Shown: piece after piece, positions 8,893 through 15,489 of the stretch
Position numbering within the stretch: position 1 is the first letter of the stretch
How the letters are laid out: every line of letters begins with the position of its first letter
Assembly: GCA_021783855.1 (NCBI GenBank)
Contig: JAJXTL010000021.1
Span: 1 to 28,511, forward strand
Length of the DNA: 28,511 nt
From: Pseudomonadota bacterium
GTDB lineage: Bacteria; Pseudomonadota; Gammaproteobacteria; Burkholderiales; Gallionellaceae
Reading direction: 5' to 3'
Position numbers and translations under genes: made by a program
The notes under the pieces: model-generated
What the model saw: the letters and a program-made list of their open reading frames with translations, nothing else
Told to the model about the DNA's origin: nothing
The model's database searches: none

Positions 8893-9711
8893 ATGCCGAC
8901 ACCCGATAAACTCGTCACCCTCGCGCCGCAACGTATCGCGGAAAAGCCATTTTATCAGCCTACCGGCGACGAGGTGGAACTGTTCGAGGCAGCTTACAGG
9001 CACCGTCTGCCGATGCTGCTCAAGGGCCCGACCGGTTGCGGCAAAACGCGTTTTGTCGAATACATGGCATGGCGCCTGAATCGCCCGCTGGTGACGGTTG
9101 CCTGTCATGATGATCTGACCGCATCGGATCTTGTGGGTCGTTATCTTGTCATCGGCGGGCAGACCGTCTGGATGGATGGCCCGCTGGTTGCGGCGGTGCG
9201 CAGCGGTGCGATCTGCTATCTGGATGAAGTCGTCGAGGCACGCAAGGATACCATGGTGGTGATCCACCCGCTGGCGGACGGGCGTCGTATTTTGACGATC
9301 GAAAAACGCGGCGAAGTGGTGCATGCACCTGACGACTTCATGCTGGTGGTATCCTACAATCCCGGTTACCAGAGCGTGCTCAAAGAACTCAAACAGAGTA
9401 CACGCCAGCGTTTCGTCGCGTGTGAATTCGATTACCCGGATGCCATAACCGAGGCGGGCATCGTGGTGCGCGAATCCGGCATTGCGCCTGAGATTGCTGC
9501 GAGGCTGGTGAAGTTCGCCGCAATGACGCGCAATCTCAAGGACAATGGCCTCGAAGAAGGTGCAAGCACCAGACTGCTGGTGCATGCCGCCCAACTCATA
9601 TCGGCAGGACTCACCCCCGCTGCTGCCTGCCGCAGCGCCATCGCCCAGGCCTTGACCGATGATGCTGATACGCTCACCGCAGTTGGGGAACTCTCAGCCT
9701 CACTGTTCTGA
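8893..9711 (+). CDS. cbbQ: CbbQ/NorQ-type MoxR AAA+ ATPase
   Basis: A 272-residue AAA+ ATPase of the CbbQ/NorQ branch. The Walker A motif GPTGCGKT is at residues 45-52, Walker B is ICYLDE with D111-E112, and the sensor-1 region is VVSYNPGY. The family forms hexamers that work with a VWA-domain partner to remodel a target enzyme: Rubisco for CbbQO, nitric oxide reductase for NorQD. The start is probably the ATG at 8893, two bases after the ykgJ stop; a TTG at 8887 overlapping that stop is the alternative. No strong ribosome binding site is visible, which suggests coupling to ykgJ. The cbbO-like partner follows after a 232 nt gap filled by a repeat. No Rubisco gene is in the window, so the target is open. 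Confidence 0.88.
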   Translation: MPTPDKLVTLAPQRIAEKPFYQPTGDEVELFEAAYRHRLPMLLKGPTGCGKTRFVEYMAWRLNRPLVTVACHDDLTASDLVGRYLVIGGQTVWMDGPLVAAVRSGAICYLDEVVEARKDTMVVIHPLADGRRILTIEKRGEVVHAPDDFMLVVSYNPGYQSVLKELKQSTRQRFVACEFDYPDAITEAGIVVRESGIAPEIAARLVKFAAMTRNLKDNGLEEGASTRLLVHAAQLISAGLTPAAACRSAIAQALTDDADTLTAVGELSASLF

Positions 9712-9785
9712 TGGGCATTACGATTATGCCACCCCTGACAATGCAAATGATTTACGCAGTAGTATTGCTCAGCAGGCCAATAACT

Positions 9786-9945
9786 CGCAAATTCGCCATG
9801 CCTCCCTCACCTCAATCCTCTGGTGAAACAACTAGCCAGTCGACTAAGCCCGCAAGCGGGCAAGTCGCAGGTTATCCCGGAGGGGAGAGCGTAGCGAGGG
9901 GGGCGAAGCCAGGCAAACGAACGCTTCCGCGAGCTCCACGTTAAT
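9786..9945 (-). repeat. Interspersed repeat, copy B, ending on the cbbO start codon
   Basis: Read on the minus strand, this 160 nt copy starts with ATTAACGT (9945-9938) and CTCGCG. It then has CTCTCCCCTCCGGGA, a middle section of about 55 nt absent from copy A, GAGGATTGAGGTGAGGG (9820-9804) and GGCATGGCGA. The middle section contains a CCCGC-AA-GCGGG palindrome at about 9849-9860. The element fills most of the gap between cbbQ and cbbO, and its terminal ACGTTAAT overlaps the first two bases of the cbbO ATG. A 77-codon open frame across it is not credible as a gene. Confidence 0.68.
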
Positions 9946-12028
9946 GGGCCGCGCTTTCGAGCAGATACAAAGCCAACTTGAACTCTGGCTCGAAGTCGAA
10001 TTTTCCATGAAGGACGTCAGCGGCCTAGCCCGCGATATTGCAGCGCTGGATCAGCGTGATCAGGCTTTCATTCTGGGATGGACCCAACGGCTTTGTGCCG
10101 CACATGTGCAGATCGCCACCCTTTTCGTGTATCAGGCGCCACAGCTAGCAAAACGCATGGAGCGTCGCCTGATCGAGGCCTGGCTGATGCAGGCGCTTGA
10201 CGCGCATGACCGCAACGGTCTGCAGGCTGCCGTTGCCATCTTGCGTACTGTGGACAGCTACCTTGAACTGCGCCATTCGCATAACGATGGCCTGGTACTT
10301 GAGGATGTGCGCGGCATTCTGCTCACCTTTGCCCGCGGCCTGTCCGGCAGGCGTCTTCTGCTCGATGAGGGCGAAGATCGATATGCCTGGACGGACGGTG
10401 AGACACTGCATCTTCCCGGCGTGGTGGCCCGCATGGAAAGCGCGGCCGATAATTTCATCCTGTGCAAGGCGCAGGTATCCATGCTGTGGGCACAAGGCCA
10501 TTACGGCACGATGCGCGTGCTGCTTGACGATGCACTGGCAGCCTTTGCCGACTTTGACCGCGCACTTTCCTGTTTCAATTATCTTGAAACTCTGCGGCTG
10601 GAATTCTGTATTGCTCGGGAGTTGCCCGGGCTTGCACGCGAGATGAATTATCTCAGACAGCAGGAAACTGCGCGCCCTGCCCCGTGGCAGAAATTTTCAG
10701 AACGACTGTCAAATCCACATGCCACCAGCCACGACAGTCTTGTGCTGCTTCCCGGGGCACTGCTGCTTGAACAGCCTCCCGCCGTTTGTTATCAATGCGA
10801 ATTACGCCCTGATGCCGTCAAATCCCGCATAAAAAAGGAAAAGGCGCTGCTGCGCGTGCGGCTTTCCGAGTTGGCGGAAGCGTTAGGGACGCGTGAGCGT
10901 GAAGAAACAGCGGCGCGCTTCGATCTGAAAAAAGGCGAGGATCAATCAGGTGGCGCAATGGAGCTCGTACTCGACGATGTGCCTGTCGCCCCTCCGGACG
11001 ATGTGCGCCAGTTGTTAAGTTCCATACTGCTGGATTTCGGCGAGATTCCGCCCGAATATCTGGTGGCCGCAGGCCCCGGCGAATACGATCCCAAGCTTTA
11101 TCTGGCAACGCAAAAAAACCCCGATCAGGTATGGCAAGGTACTTATCACGAGGAAGGCGCCATCCTGTATCCTGAATGGGACTTCCGACGCAGCAGCTAC
11201 CGCAAGAACTGGTGTGTGATGCGCGAGAAGGATGTGCCACAGGTCAAAGACGATTTTGCAGCAGCAACGCTGGTCAAATATGGCCCCCTGGTACGGCAGG
11301 TTCGGAGAACTTTCGAAGGGATGCGCGACGAAGATCGCCTGCTCAAGCGCCAGTCACAAGGTGAGCATGTCGATCTCGATGCACTGGTCGAAGCATTGTC
11401 AGATATGCAGAACGGCAGCGAGATGAACGAGCTTGTTTACGCACGCCTGCACCGGGCGGAGCGCAATATCGCGGCCGCATTTCTGGTCGACATGAGCGGA
11501 TCGACCAAGGGCTGGGTGAACGATGCAGAAAGAGAGGCGCTGATCCTGATGTCTGAAGCGCTGGAAGCGCTGGGAGACCGCTACGCGATTTACGGCTTTT
11601 CAGGGATGACGCGCAAGAAATGCGAGCTTTTCCGCATCAAGCGTTTCGACGAACCTTATGGCGAGACGGTCAGGGCGCGCATCAGCGGCATACGTCCTCA
11701 GGACTACACCCGCATGGGCTTTGCCGTCCGCCATGTGACGCAGTTGCTGCACGCAACGGATGCTAAAACACGTCTCTTGATCACACTGTCCGATGGCAGA
11801 CCTGAGGATTATAACGACAACTATCGCGGCGAATACGGCATCGAGGATACCCGGCAGGCGCTGAACGAGGCGCGCCGCGCCGGCATCCATCCCTTCGGCA
11901 TCACGCTGGACAGCGAGGGGCGCGACTATCTGCCGCGCCTGTATGGCCCGGCACATTCCATGGTGATCGATGAGGTGCGAACCCTGCCGCTCAAGGTCGC
12001 TGAGATTTACCGTCGGCTGACGGTATGA
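9944..12028 (+). CDS. cbbO: CbbO/NorD-type VWA-domain protein
   Basis: A 694-residue partner of the AAA+ ATPase upstream. The C-terminal von Willebrand factor A domain starts near residue 510. It has a complete metal-ion-dependent adhesion site motif, DMSGS (516-520), and later TLSDGRPEDYNDNYRG, the usual NorD/CbbO signature. The N-terminal 400 residues are mostly helical with a less conserved linker. In characterised systems the VWA protein couples the AAA+ ring to its substrate. The ATG at 9944 lies at the very end of a repeat element, with only a weak GAG as a possible ribosome binding site, so the original 5' end may have been altered. The next ATG in frame (10006) falls inside the conserved N-terminus and is unlikely. 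The NorD/CbbO assignment within the family is approximate. Confidence 0.83.
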   Translation: MGRAFEQIQSQLELWLEVEFSMKDVSGLARDIAALDQRDQAFILGWTQRLCAAHVQIATLFVYQAPQLAKRMERRLIEAWLMQALDAHDRNGLQAAVAILRTVDSYLELRHSHNDGLVLEDVRGILLTFARGLSGRRLLLDEGEDRYAWTDGETLHLPGVVARMESAADNFILCKAQVSMLWAQGHYGTMRVLLDDALAAFADFDRALSCFNYLETLRLEFCIARELPGLAREMNYLRQQETARPAPWQKFSERLSNPHATSHDSLVLLPGALLLEQPPAVCYQCELRPDAVKSRIKKEKALLRVRLSELAEALGTREREETAARFDLKKGEDQSGGAMELVLDDVPVAPPDDVRQLLSSILLDFGEIPPEYLVAAGPGEYDPKLYLATQKNPDQVWQGTYHEEGAILYPEWDFRRSSYRKNWCVMREKDVPQVKDDFAAATLVKYGPLVRQVRRTFEGMRDEDRLLKRQSQGEHVDLDALVEALSDMQNGSEMNELVYARLHRAERNIAAAFLVDMSGSTKGWVNDAEREALILMSEALEALGDRYAIYGFSGMTRKKCELFRIKRFDEPYGETVRARISGIRPQDYTRMGFAVRHVTQLLHATDAKTRLLITLSDGRPEDYNDNYRGEYGIEDTRQALNEARRAGIHPFGITLDSEGRDYLPRLYGPAHSMVIDEVRTLPLKVAEIYRRLTV

Positions 12029-12075
12029 TACTGCCGACCTTAAAGTACCCAGCCGCAAGTAACGGGGTATTCCCT

Positions 12076-12150
12076 GTCATTCCGAGCATGGCGAGGAATC
12101 TTAAGATCCCTCACTTCGTTCGGGATGACAACAAACGCCGCAAGCGGCGG
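12076..12150. repeat. Palindromic interspersed repeat between cbbO and the DUF934 gene
   Basis: GTCATTCCGAGC (12076-12087) pairs imperfectly with GTTCGGGATGAC (12118-12129), around an inner ATCTTAAGAT palindrome. This is the common GTCATTCCGAGC...GAGGAATCT type of intergenic repeat seen in many bacteria. It is followed by a GC-rich hairpin CGCCG-CAAG-CGGCG (12136-12149) and GAATTTTA, which could act as a terminator for cbbO. The remaining gap to 12311 is AT-rich and contains the palindrome GGAAAATTTCC at 12189-12199. Confidence 0.65.
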
Positions 12151-12268
12151 GAATTTTAACCCAGAGAAATTAAACGTGAACGACGCTTGGAAAATTTCCA
12201 CTATATATAAAAAAGCTATTTAGAAGTAACAAACAAGTATTTAACACACATATAAAATATCGCTAGAC

Positions 12269-12306
12269 TGCCTCCCTGCAAGTTGTAGTTAACTCAAAAG
12301 GAGGCA
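12269..12306 (+). promoter_or_regulatory. Possible RBS-masking stem in the DUF934 leader
   Basis: TGCCTCC (12269-12275) is perfectly complementary to GGAGGCA (12300-12306). The latter contains the Shine-Dalgarno sequence of the gene starting at 12312, and the loop is 24 nt. The pairing would hide a very strong ribosome binding site. The AT-rich TATAAAATAT at 12251-12260 could be a promoter -10, placing the transcript start just before the first arm. The complementarity is seen directly; regulation is inferred. Confidence 0.45.
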
Positions 12307-12311
12307 ATGCA

Positions 12312-12818
12312 ATGTTTAAGCTGATCAAGAATGACCGCATCGTGATTGACGAATGGAAGACGCTGAAGTTCGCCCGTGGCGATACACCGCATAATATAAA
12401 ATTACCGGTCGGCCCCCTGCTGGTACCGCTTTCGGTTTGGCACGCTCGCCGTGCCGAACTGATACACCGTGAATATGAACACGGCTGGCCACTCGGCATC
12501 TGGCTGTCGGCGGCAGAACAGGCCGAATCGATAGCACAGGACATCGATGACTTCACGGTAATCGCCATCGAATTTGACCGGCACACCGAAAGCCAGGGAT
12601 ACGCAACGGCTCGCCAGTTACGCGAGCGTTACGGCTACCGGAGTGAATTGCGTGCCATCGTGCCGGAAGACGACGCCTCTCACCTGCATGCAGCAGAATT
12701 CGATGCCCGCATCGTCACAGGCCACAGGAAAAGCAATGCCGAAGTCGCTCCGCCGGACCGGTTCAATCTTAACCTCATCAGGCAGGCCAAGAACATACTG
12801 TACGCGGGTGCGGCTTGA
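12312..12818 (+). CDS. DUF934 domain protein
   Basis: A 168-residue protein of the DUF934 family, often described as an oxidoreductase probably involved in sulfite reduction. In many proteobacteria it is encoded beside cysI/cysH of assimilatory sulfate reduction. The conserved core here is IAIEFDRHTESQGYATARQL and RYGYRSELRAI, followed by EDDASHLHAAEFDARI. It has no cysteine and no recognisable cofactor motif, so calling it an oxidoreductase is not supported by the sequence. The start is secure: AAAGGAGG ends 7 nt before the ATG. It stands alone on the plus strand and meets the unknown gene on the minus strand tail to tail with a 2 nt gap. Its presence in a dissimilatory locus without cysI suggests a general sulfite-related role (inference). 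Confidence 0.82.
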   Translation: MFKLIKNDRIVIDEWKTLKFARGDTPHNIKLPVGPLLVPLSVWHARRAELIHREYEHGWPLGIWLSAAEQAESIAQDIDDFTVIAIEFDRHTESQGYATARQLRERYGYRSELRAIVPEDDASHLHAAEFDARIVTGHRKSNAEVAPPDRFNLNLIRQAKNILYAGAA

Positions 12819-12820
12819 GT

Positions 12821-13222
12821 TCAGATCACCAGCGGCCCGTGGTATTCGTCGTCAAGATTGGCTGCGGTAGCGCTGCTGGAAGTGTCGGCCAGCTGACGCT
12901 CGTGATCGGATTGCACCTGCAATAGCGTCACAACGCATGCCTGCAGATCCTGATATTCGTCTTTGCCGGTGCCATATTGATCGGCTTCGGAATAAAAAAA
13001 CTGACAGCGATAACGTCCGTCAGCAATTTTACATATGACAAACTGTGCGCCGCGCTCTGTCCAGTACAGCGTGGGGCACAAAGTCAGATGTGTAGAGAGT
13101 GGATCGAGCTGCAACTCGCTGTCCGCCAATTGCATGGGAACCAGCTTGCCGTAACGCTGGAACAGTTCTGTGGTGACAAGCTTTTGCTCTGCTTCGGTAA
13201 AATCCGGGACTAGCGTATTCAT
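12821..13222 (-). CDS. Conserved hypothetical protein in the rhodanese/exporter operon
   Basis: A 133-residue soluble protein that I do not recognise. It is acidic with two or three cysteines (CPTLYW, VICKIADG, QACVVTLL) that do not form a CxxC motif. The pattern of short strands followed by a C-terminal helix suggests a compact alpha/beta fold. I chose the ATG at 13222 (MNTLVPDFTEAEQ). The alternative ATG at 13264 would overlap the rhodanese coding end by 16 nt and add 14 residues that read like spacer. It is the last gene of the minus-strand group exporter - CxxC protein - rhodanese, 26 nt behind the rhodanese stop, so it is probably co-transcribed. No function is assigned. Confidence 0.7.
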   Translation of the reverse strand: MNTLVPDFTEAEQKLVTTELFQRYGKLVPMQLADSELQLDPLSTHLTLCPTLYWTERGAQFVICKIADGRYRCQFFYSEADQYGTGKDEYQDLQACVVTLLQVQSDHERQLADTSSSATAANLDDEYHGPLVI

Positions 13223-13248
13223 GCGTTTTTTTCCAAAAATTATAGTGG

Positions 13249-13635
13249 TCAAGTCTGCGCCCATGGCAGGCCGTCGAAACGCCAGCCGTTGTGGGAATTA
13301 CGGTGATGTTCTTCATCCAGGTCGCCTTCAAAACCATGCAGCACGTTATACACATCCAGAAGCCCGGCTTTTTCCAGCGCCAGTCCCGCATCCACTGAAC
13401 GGCGACCGGAACGGCAGATCAGCACGACGGGGCGATTTACGCTGGCGGCTTTTTTTACGTGCGAGACGAAGTCAGGACTGATTTCCCACTCCGGTCCGTC
13501 GACCCATGGAATCAGGATGGAACCTCTCGGATGGCCGACAAACATGTGCTCCATCTCACTGCGCACGTCCACGAACACGGCCTCAGGGTTAGCCTGCAAA
13601 AAGTCAAAAGTTTGTTTAGGTGTCAAATGTTGCAT
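13249..13635 (-). CDS. Single-domain rhodanese (sulfurtransferase)
   Basis: A 128-residue single-domain rhodanese. The active-site loop is CRSGRRS, with the catalytic cysteine near residue 74 that would carry the persulfide. It is preceded by the FVDVRSEMEHMFVGHP strand-helix that marks the family. The C-terminal tail HRNSHNGWRFDGLPWAQT is typical of rhodaneses found beside sulfur-oxidation genes, where the trailing GW...GLPW region is common. No signal peptide is present, so it should be cytoplasmic. The ATG at 13635 has GGGAG about 8 nt upstream. It lies between the small four-cysteine gene and an unknown gene in one minus-strand group. A role in moving sulfane sulfur from SQR products toward a carrier is plausible but inferred. 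Confidence 0.92.
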   Translation of the reverse strand: MQHLTPKQTFDFLQANPEAVFVDVRSEMEHMFVGHPRGSILIPWVDGPEWEISPDFVSHVKKAASVNRPVVLICRSGRRSVDAGLALEKAGLLDVYNVLHGFEGDLDEEHHRNSHNGWRFDGLPWAQT

Positions 13636-13688
13636 AATGATGCTCCCGATAGACCAGCCGGGTCTATTATAGGCGATTTCCGTTGTTT

Positions 13689-13898
13689 CTATCCTGCCTC
13701 ATCAGCAGCGGAAATATGCAGCGCTGTGAATGCAGTGCAGGCAGGCGCATTCGTCAGGAAAATATCCTTAAACTCGCAATAAGCGGTATCCGCGCGAACC
13801 GACCCGTAGGCCGAACTGACGATATTCAGGCCGGGTATCATGGCTTCGAGCGCTTCAGAGTCGATGACGAAGTGCCCGCATTGACGACATGTATTCAT
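13689..13898 (-). CDS. Small four-cysteine protein (69 aa), putative metal-binding
   Basis: A short open frame starting MNTCRQCGHFVIDSEALEAM. It has an N-terminal CxxC at residues 4-7 and later single cysteines in AYCEFKDIF and APACTAF. The layout CxxC - LEAMIPGL - SSAYGSVRADTAYC - C looks like a conserved zinc-ribbon or iron-binding microprotein. From memory I associate similar small proteins with betaproteobacterial sulfur loci, but I cannot verify that here. The ATG at 13898 begins 39 nt after the exporter stop. Its upstream region is a strong GC hairpin rather than a clear ribosome binding site, so translation may depend on the gene upstream. The same frame stays open upstream into the exporter, but that part is a shadow. 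The rhodanese follows 53 nt downstream. Confidence 0.65.
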   Translation of the reverse strand: MNTCRQCGHFVIDSEALEAMIPGLNIVSSAYGSVRADTAYCEFKDIFLTNAPACTAFTALHISAADEAG

Positions 13899-13902
13899 GA
13901 GG

Positions 13903-13927
13903 GCGGGGCGCAGGGCTTGCGCCCCGC
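13903..13927 (-). terminator. GC-rich hairpin after the exporter gene
   Basis: GCGGGGCGCA (13903-13912) and TGCGCCCCGC (13918-13927) form a perfect 10 bp stem with a 5 nt loop, 10 nt past the exporter stop on the minus strand. No T-run follows; the start of the small four-cysteine gene lies 4 nt beyond. It may be a partial terminator, an mRNA-stabilising 3' end or a translation control element rather than a full terminator. Confidence 0.6.
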
Positions 13928-13936
13928 GCTCTATGC

Positions 13937-15328
13937 TTACATGGCCGACCAGTGATCCGCAAAAACATGGGCGGACAGGTAGTAGCCCAACGTCACGTTC
14001 ACGGCAACACCGATGGTGAACGCCGCAAAAGTCTTCCAGCCCACCGGCTTGAGTTCGCGAAAACGGGTCGTCAGCCCGATACTCAGGAAGCAGAACAGGA
14101 AAGCCCAGGTACGCAGCGACACCAGCGGCATGATCAGCGCAGGTTTCACCACCTTGTTGAACTCGTCGGTTGCGTAGCCGCTGGTGATCCAAGTCATCAG
14201 CATGGACGCCACAAAGAAGCCGATCACGAATTTCGGAAAACGCCACCAGATTTCTCTTGCATTCGGCTTAACTCCCGTTTCCTTTTTCTCCCAGACCAGG
14301 GTTGCGATCAGCGCCCAGACGATGGACCAGATACCTATCCACAGATCGCGCCCGATCACCTTCATCAGGGTGAACGCCTTGATGGCCGAGTCCTCATGAC
14401 CGGCCATTTTTCCGTAGGCGCTGGCAGCGGCAAACCCGGCAGCATCCGCAAACTCGGAGGTGCCGATCCAGGCGCCGGCCACCCCGGCGGAAAGTCCCAG
14501 CGCCTGTGACACGAAAGGCAGGACAAGGATCATCACCAGCGCCCAGCCCACCACCAGGGTGACGGAGGTATAAAGATCGTCTTTTTTCGCACCGACCGAG
14601 GCGGCAATCGCCATCGAGGCCGAAACCCCGCATACCGATCCGCCCACCCCGATCACGGCCGCCAGGCGCCGGTCCAGTCCGAACAACCGGGTCGCGCTGA
14701 AATAGATGACAAGACAAGTTACCAGTGAAATAAAGGTGGCCTGCATGATGGCAATCGGTCCTGCAGTAAGCACCAGCGTGATCGGAAACGTCGCGCCCAA
14801 CAGGACAATCCCGAGCTTGACGTAATATTCAACCCGAAATGCGCTGTCCATCCATTTTGGCAGGCTGACCGTATTGGAAATAAGCAGCCCCACGACCAGT
14901 GCAACAAGCGGTGCTTCGAGATTGAATTTGGCGGCATTCACCCATCCTGCAACGGAGAATATCACCATGGAAAGCACGTAAAGAAAGATAAAGGAGGGCA
15001 CGAACTCGCCCATCTTGATACCCATGATGCGGCAACTCACGCCGAAGAGCGCCATCCAGCAGAAAAATTGCAAAACGTACATGCCGGCATTTTTGGCGAA
15101 ATGCGCGGTCAGTTGATCGAAAGACGACCATTTTACGCCTCCCGGATTGACCGCCAGCGCGGACAGAAAATGACTGCCGCTGTTGAAGAGTACGACGGCC
15201 AGTGCCATGAGGCCGATACCAAACCAGATTGCCCACCAGTCCTCTTTCAGATACAACTCCTTCCAGCCCATGCTGCGGACTTTCTGAGGTTCACCGCTTT
15301 CGTTCCAAGCTTCCTGAATATTTCCCAT
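13937..15328 (-). CDS. YeiH/PSE-family putative sulfate exporter
   Basis: A 463-residue integral membrane protein of the YeiH family (PF03601, 'putative sulfate exporter'), with about ten hydrophobic segments from residue 33 onward. Family features include the GGSVCGVSASMAIAASVGA segment near the middle, the KLGIVLLGATFPI helix and the final LRTWAFLFCFLSIGLTTRF helix. The first 30 residues are a charged cytoplasmic segment. The start at 15328 has a strong GGGGAGGG 8 nt upstream. It heads a minus-strand group with the four-cysteine protein, rhodanese and unknown gene. Because the neighbouring pathways make sulfate in the cytoplasm, export of sulfate or sulfite is an attractive job, but direct transport evidence for this family is thin. 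Confidence 0.85.
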   Translation of the reverse strand: MGNIQEAWNESGEPQKVRSMGWKELYLKEDWWAIWFGIGLMALAVVLFNSGSHFLSALAVNPGGVKWSSFDQLTAHFAKNAGMYVLQFFCWMALFGVSCRIMGIKMGEFVPSFIFLYVLSMVIFSVAGWVNAAKFNLEAPLVALVVGLLISNTVSLPKWMDSAFRVEYYVKLGIVLLGATFPITLVLTAGPIAIMQATFISLVTCLVIYFSATRLFGLDRRLAAVIGVGGSVCGVSASMAIAASVGAKKDDLYTSVTLVVGWALVMILVLPFVSQALGLSAGVAGAWIGTSEFADAAGFAAASAYGKMAGHEDSAIKAFTLMKVIGRDLWIGIWSIVWALIATLVWEKKETGVKPNAREIWWRFPKFVIGFFVASMLMTWITSGYATDEFNKVVKPALIMPLVSLRTWAFLFCFLSIGLTTRFRELKPVGWKTFAAFTIGVAVNVTLGYYLSAHVFADHWSAM

Positions 15329-15414
15329 GACAAAACCCTCCCCGGTTGATTATGTTTTGATGGTTAGCAATCTGGACTGCGCTGTATTGTAAGAATGAGT
15401 GTCTCAGCCCGCAT

Positions 15415-15427
15415 GCACTTAAAGTGC
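15415..15427. promoter_or_regulatory. Perfect 13 nt palindrome upstream of the exporter
   Basis: GCACTT-A-AAGTGC lies 87 nt upstream of the exporter start, in the 161 nt gap between it and the hdrB stop. It has the form of an operator for a dimeric regulator, or a small hairpin. Nothing ties it to a specific protein. Confidence 0.3.
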
Positions 15428-15489
15428 TCCAATTATCGGTAAATCCCTCCTTTTTAAGTTAATCGTAGTACGTCACTACTTTGAGCGCC

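Noticed and set aside
9711..9944. A 77-codon open frame between cbbQ and cbbO
   Set aside because: It runs through a repeat element with no ribosome binding site or domain.
12436..12456. A TTGGCACG sequence resembling a sigma-54 -24 element
   Set aside because: It lies inside the DUF934 coding region and lacks a TTGC -12 element at the right distance.
13689..14246. A 185-codon version of the small cysteine protein
   Set aside because: The first 116 codons overlap the exporter gene in another frame and look like a shadow; only the last 69 codons from the ATG at 13898 look real.
15377..15425. A short leader peptide frame ahead of the exporter (minus strand)
   Set aside because: The frame is only about 16-22 codons, its GGAG is poorly spaced and interrupted by the palindrome; not enough to call a gene.
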